From Flavobacterium sp. 9 (lineage in GTDB: Bacteria > Bacteroidota > Bacteroidia > Flavobacteriales > Flavobacteriaceae), in the NCBI RefSeq assembly GCF_002754195.1, contig NZ_PEEU01000001.1:372001-436000 (forward strand): a stretch of 64,000 nt of DNA, written 5' to 3'. Shown one piece after another: positions 35,001 through 42,636 of this stretch (position 1 is the stretch's first letter; each line of letters opens with the position of its first letter). The notes beneath the pieces were generated by a model, which was given only the letters and a program-made list of their open reading frames with translations, was not told the DNA's origin and did no database searches. The translations under genes and the position numbers were made by a program.

Positions 35001-36172
35001 ACATCAAAATAAATCACGATCACGAAAATCTTTTTATAAATGTAGAAGATTCAGGAGTTGGAATTGCGGAAGAACATATCGATAAAATTTTTGATTTATT
35101 CTTTGAAGTTCCGCTGCACAATAACGTTCAGAAGAATTATAATAAAGGAACCGGAATTGGTTTATCTATCGTCAAAAATATCGTAAAACTTCATAAAGGA
35201 AGCATCGATGTGATTAATAAAAAGCCTGAAGGTGTTATTTTTAAAGTAACGCTTCCGTTGGGTCGCGCGCATCTTTTGGACAGCGAAATTATACAGGATT
35301 TTAAAATCAGTGATGATATTGCGCAATATACGGCTCAACTGGAAACTCCTGAAATAACAAATCATGAAGACATTGATGATCTTGTTGTTAATGCCGAAAA
35401 ACAAACAATTCTGATTGTTGAAGATCATAAGGTTTTGAGAACTTTTATGAAAAACTTACTCAAAAAAGAATACAATATTATTGAAGCTGAAAACGGAAAA
35501 GTAGCATTAGAAAAAGCATTACAATTTATGCCGAATTTAATTATCAGCGATGTTATTATGCCTGAAATGGTGGGAACAAAACTTTGTTCTCTGATAAAAG
35601 AAAACATTAAAACGAGTCATATTCCGGTAATTTTATTGACTTCGAGATCTTCATTGGTCTATAAATTTGAAGGTCTTGAAAGTGGCGCCGATGATTATAT
35701 CAGTAAGCCTTTTAATTTAATGGAATTTAAACTTCGCGTTAAAAACTTATTGAATTCTGCCGAAAGGTTGAAACTTAAATTTTCAAGTGAAGACAGTTTT
35801 GTTCCGTCGGAAATCACGGTTTCGTCTTTGGATGAAGAACTATTGAAAAAAGCTTTTAAGATTGTAGAAGATAATATCTCAAACGAATTATTTGATATTC
35901 CGTTTTTCTGTTCGGAATTAGGTGTAAGTCGTACGATGTTATTCTTAAAAATTAAAGCCTGGACGAATTATACGCCAAACGAATTTATTCATGAAATAAG
36001 ATTAAAACGTGCGGCTCAATTATTAGAACAAAACAAATTGAACGTCTCTGAAGTAAGTTATAAAGTTGGTTTTAACAACCCGAAATACTTTAGCAAATGT
36101 TTCCAAAAAAAATATGGAGAAACTCCATCACAATTTGCTGACAAATTTTCGAAACCAATGTCGGTATTTTAA
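32081..36172 (+). CDS. hybrid two-component system sensor/regulator (HTCS) of the uronate PUL
   Basis: 1363 residues. Signal peptide (1-19), periplasmic double beta-propeller built of WIGT-type repeats (to about 690), Y_Y_Y domain (700-780) and one transmembrane helix (about 783-808). Then come HisKA with H845 in SHEFRTPLT, HATPase with GTGIGLSIVKN, a receiver domain (D1157 in ISDVIMPEM) and an AraC-type DNA-binding domain (about 1265-1363). All steps from glycan sensing to DNA binding are in one protein, typical of Bacteroidota PULs. It precedes SusC/SusD and likely activates them on a uronate oligosaccharide. Confidence 0.95.
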   Translation: MKYKIAFLVLLFVSGNAFSQNKYRLKNISTTDGLSQSSVIAIHQDKFGQMWFGTRDGLNKYDGSRFTVFRNDVTDKTSISNNDILSIEEDNLGQLWVGTYNGLNCYNPVTNTFKRYLHNKTNHTISGNAIWAIKEIGGEMWFGTSKGLSIYNKKTGLFTSVFHSDTDNTTLPSNNITSIVKSKKGEIWIGTTKGLCQLSSRKNDKFSFKNYPLNATDLLNIQSIKEDNIGNLWIGSKNKGLLKFDQSANKFVSFLSDSNYKEISTDIRALAFDNQGSLWVGAYDGIYILGKDKSIQKINNSTNNSGIDKVKSVFIDKKGSVWIGCYYKGVNIWDVSNVNFSNYNQNSKKIPMSFDVVSSIIADKNQNVYFGTEGGGITIYNKNTEAISYINSKTNQTNKNDIKSMCLSEDNILWIGTFSKGLSAYNVISKRIEDNRIAKDLSDLLKESGVYSLKTEGNGVLWIGTFGKGLIRYNTISKTFQVIGNDPTSANFLTNNIVRTILVDKDKLWIGTQNGLNCISLKDFQHNNYTIKHYFFDASALSGDDILTLFKDSQNKVWVGTKAKGLHYFDGKKFNKINLKVGNTIITSIHSILEDAEKKLWISTNQGIIKYSTTQKTIILYDQKDGLASNEFNDNAALKLDSNKFYFGSPSGATYFDAKKISLNQYAPQVLITDLKIKNQTVRANDTTGILEESIGYTKTITLDYDKSNFSINFAIPNYIRSKNNQYSYRLTGLENNWTTTKNTEAIFAIQNPGTYTFEVKGANNDGVWNKVPTTLTVIVKPAPWRSIWAFLFYGIVIGLGLYGLIWIMKSKASLKQKLELEYLETKRIEENNRAKLDFFTNISHEFRTPLTLILGPLQQILADYNGTNEMYKKLLVIEGSANHLLSLINRLMDFRKLENDQVALESANGNIVKFTKEIFLSFIEYAKDGGYTYTFESSEEEILVYFDRYKLERVFYNLISNAFRYTPKGGNINIKINHDHENLFINVEDSGVGIAEEHIDKIFDLFFEVPLHNNVQKNYNKGTGIGLSIVKNIVKLHKGSIDVINKKPEGVIFKVTLPLGRAHLLDSEIIQDFKISDDIAQYTAQLETPEITNHEDIDDLVVNAEKQTILIVEDHKVLRTFMKNLLKKEYNIIEAENGKVALEKALQFMPNLIISDVIMPEMVGTKLCSLIKENIKTSHIPVILLTSRSSLVYKFEGLESGADDYISKPFNLMEFKLRVKNLLNSAERLKLKFSSEDSFVPSEITVSSLDEELLKKAFKIVEDNISNELFDIPFFCSELGVSRTMLFLKIKAWTNYTPNEFIHEIRLKRAAQLLEQNKLNVSEVSYKVGFNNPKYFSKCFQKKYGETPSQFADKFSKPMSVF

Positions 36173-36195
36173 AAAATCCAATGTTTTCAAGGCTT

Positions 36196-36232
36196 AAAAA
36201 AGGGTATCTGTATTTTTAGATACCCTTTTTTG
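36196..36232 (+). terminator. terminator after the HTCS gene
   Basis: Stem gggtatct / agataccc (36202-36209 and 36218-36225) flanked by A-run and T-run, 24 bases after the stop. It isolates the sensor gene from SusC. Confidence 0.85.
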
Positions 36233-36256
36233 TATTTCTATATCGTTTTCGAAATA

Positions 36257-36264
36257 TACATTTG
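36257..36264 (+). promoter_or_regulatory. -7 box for the SusC/SusD operon
   Basis: TACATTTG is a full TAnnTTTG match. The nearest upstream TTG (36230-36232) is 24 bases away, longer than usual, as expected for a promoter that needs an activator such as the adjacent HTCS. Start of transcription would be near 36270, about 115 bases before susC. Confidence 0.5.
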
Positions 36265-36268
36265 CCAT

Positions 36269-36361
36269 ATGAAATTCAAAAAAACAAAATTCGTATTGCT
36301 TCAAATTCTGTTTGTGGCGCTGATAATAGGAATGAGTTTATTGCTTTTTTATTTTATCTAA
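36269..36361 (+). CDS. possible 30-residue membrane peptide upstream of SusC
   Basis: An ATG at 36269 opens a 30-codon frame with a basic start (MKFKKTKF) and one hydrophobic helix, ending 24 bases before the SusC ATG. The predicted transcription start falls at or just after its ATG, so it would be leaderless or not translated at all. It may instead be part of a SusC leader. No similar protein is known to me. Confidence 0.35.
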   Translation: MKFKKTKFVLLQILFVALIIGMSLLLFYFI

Positions 36362-36385
36362 CATTAACCTTAAACCAACAAATGA

Positions 36386-39300
36386 ATGTTTACAAACCAA
36401 AAAATTAAGTCGCTTAAATGGTGCTTTCTGGTAGTCTTTTTACTGGGAAGTATTATTGTAGAAGCACAGGAAAGAAAAGTGACCGGAAAAGTTACTTCGA
36501 GCGAGGATTTACTCGGACTTCCTGGTGCCAATGTATATGTTAAAGGCTCGTCTGTCGGCGCAACTGCGGATATGGACGGAAATTATAGCGTTTTTATATC
36601 TGAAAAAAATGCTGTTTTAGTTTTTAACTTCGTAGGATATCAAACTGTAGAAGTTCCTGTAGGCAATAAAACTGTCGTGAACATAAGCTTAAAACCGGAT
36701 ACTAAAAACCTTGACGAAGTAATTGTTGTAGGTTATGGTACGCGTAAAAAGAGTGATATCACGGGATCTGTATCTTCGGTTACGGCAAAAGAACTTACGG
36801 CTTATCCATTATTAAATGCAGAGCAAGCTTTGCAAGGTCGTGCAGCGGGGGTTTCTGTACAATCTAATAATGGTGGCGAACCGGGCGCTCCGGTAAAAAT
36901 CAGGGTTCGTGGCGGAACTTCGATCAATGCAAGTGGTGATGCACTTATTGTTGTCGATGGTTTTGCGGGCGTTGCAATGCCGGCACCTCAGGATATTGCT
37001 TCTATCGAGGTTCTTAAAGATGCATCTGCAACTGCAATTTACGGATCGAGAGGTTCAAACGGGGTTATTATGGTTACAACCAAAAAAGGAAAACCTGGAA
37101 AACCGGTTATCGAATTCAGTAATTCAACTTCGGTACAATCTGTAAATCATAAATTGGATTTATTAGACGGAGATCAATTTGTGGCGTATAGAAAAAGTTT
37201 TACAACGCATACTTCGGGCGGAGCAAACACAGATTGGCAAGATGTAATTTATCGTGAAGGAATGGTTTCGAATACTTCGCTTTCGTTTTCCGGTGGTTCT
37301 GAGAATGTGAGATATTATGTTTCCGGAAACTATTTTAATCAAAACGGGGTTGTAATTAATTCAGGTATTGACAAATACACGATTGTAAGTAATCTTGAAG
37401 CTGATTTGTCTGATCGTTTTAAAGTTGGTTTGAATTTATTTCAAAGTAAGCAAAACAAAGACGGAATCATTAGCCAAACCGGCGCCGGAGGAACTGGTGC
37501 AGCGGGTGTAATTGCGGCGGCGTATAGATTTATGCCTGATAAAGGAATTTATAACACTGACGGAACTTATACGACAACGGCTCCAATTGGGGACGATATT
37601 GATAATCCATACGCAACTGCAATGGAAAATATTCTGGAAACGGTTTCTATCGTAAACAGATCAAATTTCTTTGCACAATATAAAATCACTAAGGATTTAG
37701 ATTTTAAAACCACTTTAGGTTTAACCGATAATAATTCTCAAACGGGTCGATTTATTCCTTCAACTTTAATTGCCGGAAAAAATATCAAAGGAGAAGCTTC
37801 TGTAAACAATACGAGATTTTCTTCGTTCTTGACGGAAAATTATCTTACGTATAAAAAGGAAATTATTGCCAGAGGAATCCTGACGGTTCTTGGAGGATAT
37901 TCGTATCAAAAGAATAAAAACGAAAGTTCTTATGCTGCTTCAAGAGGATTTTTGACGAATACAAATTCATATCGCAATTTAGGTGCAGGAACTGTATTCT
38001 TAAAACCGGATTCTAATTTATCTGAAACAGAATTAATTTCGGCTTTTGGAAGGTTGAATTTTGATTATGACGATAAATATTTATTTACGTTTACAGCGCG
38101 TCGTGACGGTTCTTCAAGCTTTAGTGAAAACTATAAATACGGAACTTTCCCTTCTGGAGCAATTGGTTGGAATATTGGTAAAGAAAATTTCCTAAAAGAC
38201 AACAAAACTATTTCGAATCTTAAATTGAGAGCGAGTTATGGTGCAACCGGAAATCCATCGATTGGCGCCTACTCTACTTTGTCGAGATTCTCTGAAATTT
38301 ATGATGTAAGCGGTGACGTAATTGTAAATGCGGTTCAATTGACTTCATTGAATAATCCGAACTTAAAATGGGAAACGTCTTATCAGCAAGATTACGGAAT
38401 TGATTTAGGTTTGTTTGATAACAGAGTAAGTCTTACGGCAGATTATTACAAAACAATTACCAAAGATTTGTTGTTTAACAGACCTTTACCGGGAGTTTCA
38501 GGAATTGCTTCTCAGCTTCAAAACGTTGGAGAATTAGAAAATAAAGGTTGGGAATTGGGTATTAATTCTAAAAACTTTATTGGTGCTGATTTCACTTGGT
38601 CAACAAGTTTCAACATCTCTTCAAACAAAAACAAAGTATTAAAACTAGCCGATAATAAAGATCTTTTAATCAACTCAACGCCTGGACATTTCCTTGCAAC
38701 AGATTCTCAGATTTTGAGAGTTGGTCAGCCAGTTGGTGCTTTCTTCGGATTTATTTATGATGGTGTAATTCAGCAAGGTGAAGCGGTTCTTCCGGGGAAC
38801 TTTGAAACTGTTGCTGGTGGGGAAAAATTCAGAGATGTCGATGGTAACGGAAAATTAGATTCTAATGATAAAACGATTATTGGTAATCCAAATCCTGATT
38901 TCATCTTTGGTTTAAACAATGATTTCACTTATAAAAATCTTGATTTAAATATTTTCTTCCAAGGTTCTGAAGGAAACCAAATCCTGAATTATACTTTGAT
39001 GGAATTGGCTTCTGGAAACAACAATGCAACTACAGAAGTTTTAGACGCTTGGACGCCAACGCACACGGATACAAATGTTCCGGCAAATGCTGCAAGAACA
39101 AAAAGGGTTACGTCAAGATTTGTGTATGATGGAAGTTATATCCGTTTGAAAAATGTTTCTATAGGATATAGTTTAGATGAAAAAGTGGTTTCGAAAATTG
39201 GATTGAGTAAAGTTCGTTTCTACATCAGTGCGCAAAATCTTTGGACAATTACAGATTATCCGGGTTCTGATCCTGAAGGAAATTACCTGAATGATACTAA

Positions 39301-39388
39301 TGCGAGAAGTAACACGAACTTAGGTTTAGAGTACGGAAGTTACCCAAATGTGAGAACTTTCACTTTTGGATTTAATTTAAAATTTTAG
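36386..39388 (+). CDS. SusC-like TonB-dependent outer-membrane receptor
   Basis: 1000 residues. Signal peptide (to about 28, EAQ), a carboxypeptidase-D-regulatory-like domain (about 30-110, GLPGANVYVKGSS), a plug beginning DEVIVVGYGTRKKSDITGSV (about 113-230), and a beta-barrel ending in a terminal aromatic strand (TFGFNLKF). It imports oligosaccharide across the outer membrane using TonB energy, with the SusD lipoprotein as lid. Two other ATGs exist nearby; 36386 gives the usual signal peptide. Cargo is inferred from GH88 and GH2 beta-glucuronidases next to it. Confidence 0.95.
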   Translation: MFTNQKIKSLKWCFLVVFLLGSIIVEAQERKVTGKVTSSEDLLGLPGANVYVKGSSVGATADMDGNYSVFISEKNAVLVFNFVGYQTVEVPVGNKTVVNISLKPDTKNLDEVIVVGYGTRKKSDITGSVSSVTAKELTAYPLLNAEQALQGRAAGVSVQSNNGGEPGAPVKIRVRGGTSINASGDALIVVDGFAGVAMPAPQDIASIEVLKDASATAIYGSRGSNGVIMVTTKKGKPGKPVIEFSNSTSVQSVNHKLDLLDGDQFVAYRKSFTTHTSGGANTDWQDVIYREGMVSNTSLSFSGGSENVRYYVSGNYFNQNGVVINSGIDKYTIVSNLEADLSDRFKVGLNLFQSKQNKDGIISQTGAGGTGAAGVIAAAYRFMPDKGIYNTDGTYTTTAPIGDDIDNPYATAMENILETVSIVNRSNFFAQYKITKDLDFKTTLGLTDNNSQTGRFIPSTLIAGKNIKGEASVNNTRFSSFLTENYLTYKKEIIARGILTVLGGYSYQKNKNESSYAASRGFLTNTNSYRNLGAGTVFLKPDSNLSETELISAFGRLNFDYDDKYLFTFTARRDGSSSFSENYKYGTFPSGAIGWNIGKENFLKDNKTISNLKLRASYGATGNPSIGAYSTLSRFSEIYDVSGDVIVNAVQLTSLNNPNLKWETSYQQDYGIDLGLFDNRVSLTADYYKTITKDLLFNRPLPGVSGIASQLQNVGELENKGWELGINSKNFIGADFTWSTSFNISSNKNKVLKLADNKDLLINSTPGHFLATDSQILRVGQPVGAFFGFIYDGVIQQGEAVLPGNFETVAGGEKFRDVDGNGKLDSNDKTIIGNPNPDFIFGLNNDFTYKNLDLNIFFQGSEGNQILNYTLMELASGNNNATTEVLDAWTPTHTDTNVPANAARTKRVTSRFVYDGSYIRLKNVSIGYSLDEKVVSKIGLSKVRFYISAQNLWTITDYPGSDPEGNYLNDTNARSNTNLGLEYGSYPNVRTFTFGFNLKF

Positions 39389-39402
39389 TTTGAAAATGAT
39401 CT

Positions 39403-39552
39403 TAAACACATAGAAACATAGATTTTCCTTTGTCAAAAAGAGGAAATTTAAAAAACTAGTTTTCACACATAGTTATACGCAAAATGCTATGATGATTAAT
39501 GCAAGTGAAACGCCTTATTTAGCATTCCTAAAAGCTATGCTTCTATGTGTTA
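39403..39552. repeat. inverted repeat taaacacatagaaacatag, copy 2
   Basis: Arms at 39403-39421 and 39535-39552 pair with one or two mismatches; outer words equal those at 28355-28497 while the interior differs. It fills the gap between SusC and SusD and may reduce read-through from SusC to SusD. Confidence 0.8.
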
Positions 39553-39586
39553 GAATTATTACACCAAATACCTAAAAAATAATAAC

Positions 39587-41098
39587 ATGAAAAAATATAT
39601 AGCTTTATTTTGTTTTGGAATAATGACTTTGGGCTGTTCTGATCTTGAAGAACATCCGGTTGGAATTATTCGTCCTGAAAACTTTTTTAAGAATACAGAT
39701 GACTTACAAGCTGCTGTAAACGGAAGTTTTGCCAATATTGCCCACAATAATTATTGGGGAAGAGAATTTACGATTGCGTTAATGCTTCGCGACGATATGG
39801 CTGATATTGGCGACAGAACCACTCAGGCTGCCAGAATCGATGTCAATGATATGAATATGAATGATACTAATGCGCTTGTTGCTAACTTTTGGCCTCAATC
39901 GTATGTAATTATTACTGCTGCAAATCAGGCAATCGAAGGCGCTAAAAAAACTCCCGGAGATCCTGCAAAAGTAAACGCAATTGTAGCTCAGGCTTATTTT
40001 GCGAGAGCTTTTACTTATTATCATTTGGTGAGAATCTTTGGTGATGTTCCTTATATTGATTTTATTGTGAACGATGTTTCTCAGGTAAATTCTCTAAAAA
40101 GAACTAAAGAAGCTGATGTTTATCTTAAAATTATTTCTGATTTAGAATTTGCAAAAAAATGGCTGGATGATAAACCAAAAGTAAAAGCTGTTCCGGGAAA
40201 AGGTACTGCAGCAGGTTATTTAGCATCGGTTTATTTGACTTTGAAAAACTACCAAAAAGCTTATGATGAAGCAAAATACGTTATCACAAACGAAGCTAAA
40301 TTTGGTTTGGGATTAGACGCAGATTTTCAGGATTTATTTAATGCTACAAAAACAGCTTCGCTAAAAGAACCTTTGTTTACAATTGATTTTAATAACTTAG
40401 TATCAGGAAACTACGGACAAGATTATACTGCATTTTTTACTGGTTCTCTTAAAGACGAAAGTTATAGTTACGGACAAGGATTTTCGGTTGCTGTTCCTTC
40501 TTTAAAAGCCTTTAATACTTGGGATCAAAGAGATTACAGACGTGCTGTGAGTTTTGATACTATTATTAGAAAAAAAGTAGGTGGCGAATTAAAGATTTTC
40601 CCTTCGAGTGATAATGAAAAAGCGCCACGTCCGCATATTGCAAAATACTATCGTTTTCCAGGTAAAGCGGGCGCAAACGGAAGAACTTCTCAGCACAATT
40701 ATATCACGATGCGTTTTGCAGAAGTATTGTTAACCGCTGCTGAAGCTCTAAACGAAATCACTCCAGGAACTGCCGAAGCTGATGGTTATGTAAACCGAGT
40801 GCGCGCAAGAGCGAGAAATAAAGCCGGGAAACAGGTTTCATTTCCTGCAAATGTAACGGCTGGAATGTCACAATCTGATTTTAGAAAAATGGTTATTGAC
40901 GAAAGAAGATTAGAATTTGCTTTTGAATATATCAGATGGTACGACATCAAAAGATTGCAAAACGGACCTGAAGTTTTTGGTCCAGCTGGATTAGAACCGC
41001 ACGCAAATTTTAATCCTAATAAAGATTATTTATTTCCGTTGCCGGGAACTGAATTGGCGATCAATCCTAATTTAAAACCGAATAATCCGGGTTATTAA
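39587..41098 (+). CDS. SusD/RagB-family glycan-binding lipoprotein
   Basis: 503 residues. Lipoprotein signal with C17 in LGCSDLEE; acidic residues after the cysteine fit surface export in Bacteroidota. The fold is mostly helical with TPR-type pairs (YFARAFTYYHLVRIFGDVPYI). The C-terminal block DERRLEFAFEYIRWYDIKRLQ and the ending PNLKPNNPGY are typical of SusD. It binds glycan at the cell surface and closes the SusC channel. Confidence 0.95.
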   Translation: MKKYIALFCFGIMTLGCSDLEEHPVGIIRPENFFKNTDDLQAAVNGSFANIAHNNYWGREFTIALMLRDDMADIGDRTTQAARIDVNDMNMNDTNALVANFWPQSYVIITAANQAIEGAKKTPGDPAKVNAIVAQAYFARAFTYYHLVRIFGDVPYIDFIVNDVSQVNSLKRTKEADVYLKIISDLEFAKKWLDDKPKVKAVPGKGTAAGYLASVYLTLKNYQKAYDEAKYVITNEAKFGLGLDADFQDLFNATKTASLKEPLFTIDFNNLVSGNYGQDYTAFFTGSLKDESYSYGQGFSVAVPSLKAFNTWDQRDYRRAVSFDTIIRKKVGGELKIFPSSDNEKAPRPHIAKYYRFPGKAGANGRTSQHNYITMRFAEVLLTAAEALNEITPGTAEADGYVNRVRARARNKAGKQVSFPANVTAGMSQSDFRKMVIDERRLEFAFEYIRWYDIKRLQNGPEVFGPAGLEPHANFNPNKDYLFPLPGTELAINPNLKPNNPGY

Positions 41099-41101
41099 AA
41101 G

Positions 41102-41341
41102 ATTAATTAAAAATTTAGAATTAAAAATTAAAAATCTTGGAAAGCGTAATAGCTATGTGTTTAGTTTTTCATGCAGATTTTATCCACATTTTTGTCATTT
41201 CGACGGAGGAGAAATCTCCACAAGTAGCTCGACAAAGATTGGCTATTTAGCAGGCGGAGTTTCGTGTGTGATTTCTCCCTTTGGTCAAAACGACAAAACC
41301 ATCACAAATTTTTAATTTTTAATTCTCAATTTTTAATTCAA
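41102..41341. repeat. nested inverted repeat between SusD and GH88
   Basis: AT-rich outer arms (aaaatttagaattaaaaatt at about 41109-41128 and its counterpart near 41307-41340) enclose a degenerate copy of the tgtcatttcgacg hairpin (41192-41294). The rest of the 271-base gap shows no gene. Confidence 0.65.
41192..41294. repeat. degenerate copy of the tgtcatttcgacg hairpin
   Basis: The left arm (41192-41223) is well kept; the right arm (about 41266-41294, tgatttctccctttggtcaa) has several changes. The loop has the gctcgacaaagattgg word. Confidence 0.7.
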
Positions 41342-41369
41342 AACAACAACATTAGATTAATTAGTAAGT

Positions 41370-42557
41370 ATGAATAAAGTTAGTTTCATTTCTTTAATTC
41401 TTGGGTTTGCACTGCTGACAACAGCGTGCAAATCCGGAATTAATTCTTCAACAAAAGTTACCACGACAACGAATAGTCTTCTGGAAAACAGATACAAAAT
41501 GTTACTGGATTATCCGGTTGATTCTATGTCGATGCCAAGAAGTATGACGATTAAAAGCAATTTGATCAAAAAAGTTCCTTCGAGAGACTGGACAAGCGGA
41601 TTTTTTGCCGGAAACTTATGGCAATTATACCGTCTTACAGGCGATGATAAATATAAAACACAAGCTGAAAAATGGACTCCTTTTAGCAAAAAAGAAAGTG
41701 TAAATAGTAATTCGCACGACGTTGGTTTCAAAGTGTTTTGCAGTTTTGGTGAAGCGCTAAAAGTGGAAAACAAGCAAGAATACAAAGACGTTATCATTAA
41801 AGGTGCCGAAACATTATGTACACGTTTTGATGCAAAAGTAGGTTCAATTCGATCTTGGGATTTTAATAAAGAGATCTGGGATTATCCGGTTATCATAGAC
41901 AATATGATGAATCTGGAATTGCTTTTTGAAGCTTCAAAATTATCCGGAAATCAAAAGTATCATGATATTGCTGTAAAACACGCCAATACTACATTAAAAA
42001 ACCAGTTTAGAGAAGATAATAGCTGTTATCACGTAATCGATTATGATCCAAAAACGGGAGCTGTGAGAAAGAAAACAACGCTTCAGGGTTATAATGATGA
42101 TTCGGTTTGGGCACGTGGACAAGGTTGGGCAGTTTATGGTTTTACAATGTCGTACAGATATACCAAAGATCCTGCTTATTTAAAACAAGCCGAAGCAACT
42201 GCGAAATTTTTTATGACTAATAAAAACCTGCCGGAAGATGGAATTCCGTATTGGGATTTTAAAGATCCAAGTATTCCAAATGCGCCACGTGATGCTTCTG
42301 CTGCGGCTGTTATGGCTTCGGCTTTATATGAACTTTACAGCTATACTAATAATAAAAGTTATTTGGTTTTTGCCGATAAAATAATCAACTCTTTAAGTTC
42401 TGATAAATATGTTTTGACTGCCGATATAAAAGCGCCTTTTATTCTGGATCACAGCACCGGAAACTGGCCAAAACATGACGAAATTGACGAACCTATTATC
42501 TATGCCGATTATTATTTTCTGGAAGCAATATTGAGAAAAAAGGGACTGAGAAACTAA
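41370..42557 (+). CDS. GH88 unsaturated glucuronyl hydrolase (lipoprotein)
   Basis: 395 residues, alpha/alpha-barrel. The lipobox cysteine is C20 (LTTACKSG). The two catalytic-region aspartates of the family are present: D117 in SHDVGF and D177 in IIDNMMN. Further blocks are DDSVWARGQGWAVYGF and DASAAAVMASALYELY. It hydrates and removes the 4,5-unsaturated uronic acid from oligosaccharides made by lyases; the product turns into the KduI substrate. It follows SusD and precedes two GH2 genes. Confidence 0.94.
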   Translation: MNKVSFISLILGFALLTTACKSGINSSTKVTTTTNSLLENRYKMLLDYPVDSMSMPRSMTIKSNLIKKVPSRDWTSGFFAGNLWQLYRLTGDDKYKTQAEKWTPFSKKESVNSNSHDVGFKVFCSFGEALKVENKQEYKDVIIKGAETLCTRFDAKVGSIRSWDFNKEIWDYPVIIDNMMNLELLFEASKLSGNQKYHDIAVKHANTTLKNQFREDNSCYHVIDYDPKTGAVRKKTTLQGYNDDSVWARGQGWAVYGFTMSYRYTKDPAYLKQAEATAKFFMTNKNLPEDGIPYWDFKDPSIPNAPRDASAAAVMASALYELYSYTNNKSYLVFADKIINSLSSDKYVLTADIKAPFILDHSTGNWPKHDEIDEPIIYADYYFLEAILRKKGLRN

Positions 42558-42636
42558 GGAACTAAGATACTGAGGTTTTTAGCCTTTACACCTTTGAACC
42601 TTTGTTACTCTGAGCCTTTGAACCTAAAAAAAAGTA

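Noticed and set aside
41370..42557. GH105 unsaturated rhamnogalacturonyl hydrolase instead of GH88
   Set aside because: Size, lipobox and the DVGF and DNMMN blocks fit GH88, and no rhamnogalacturonan genes are nearby.
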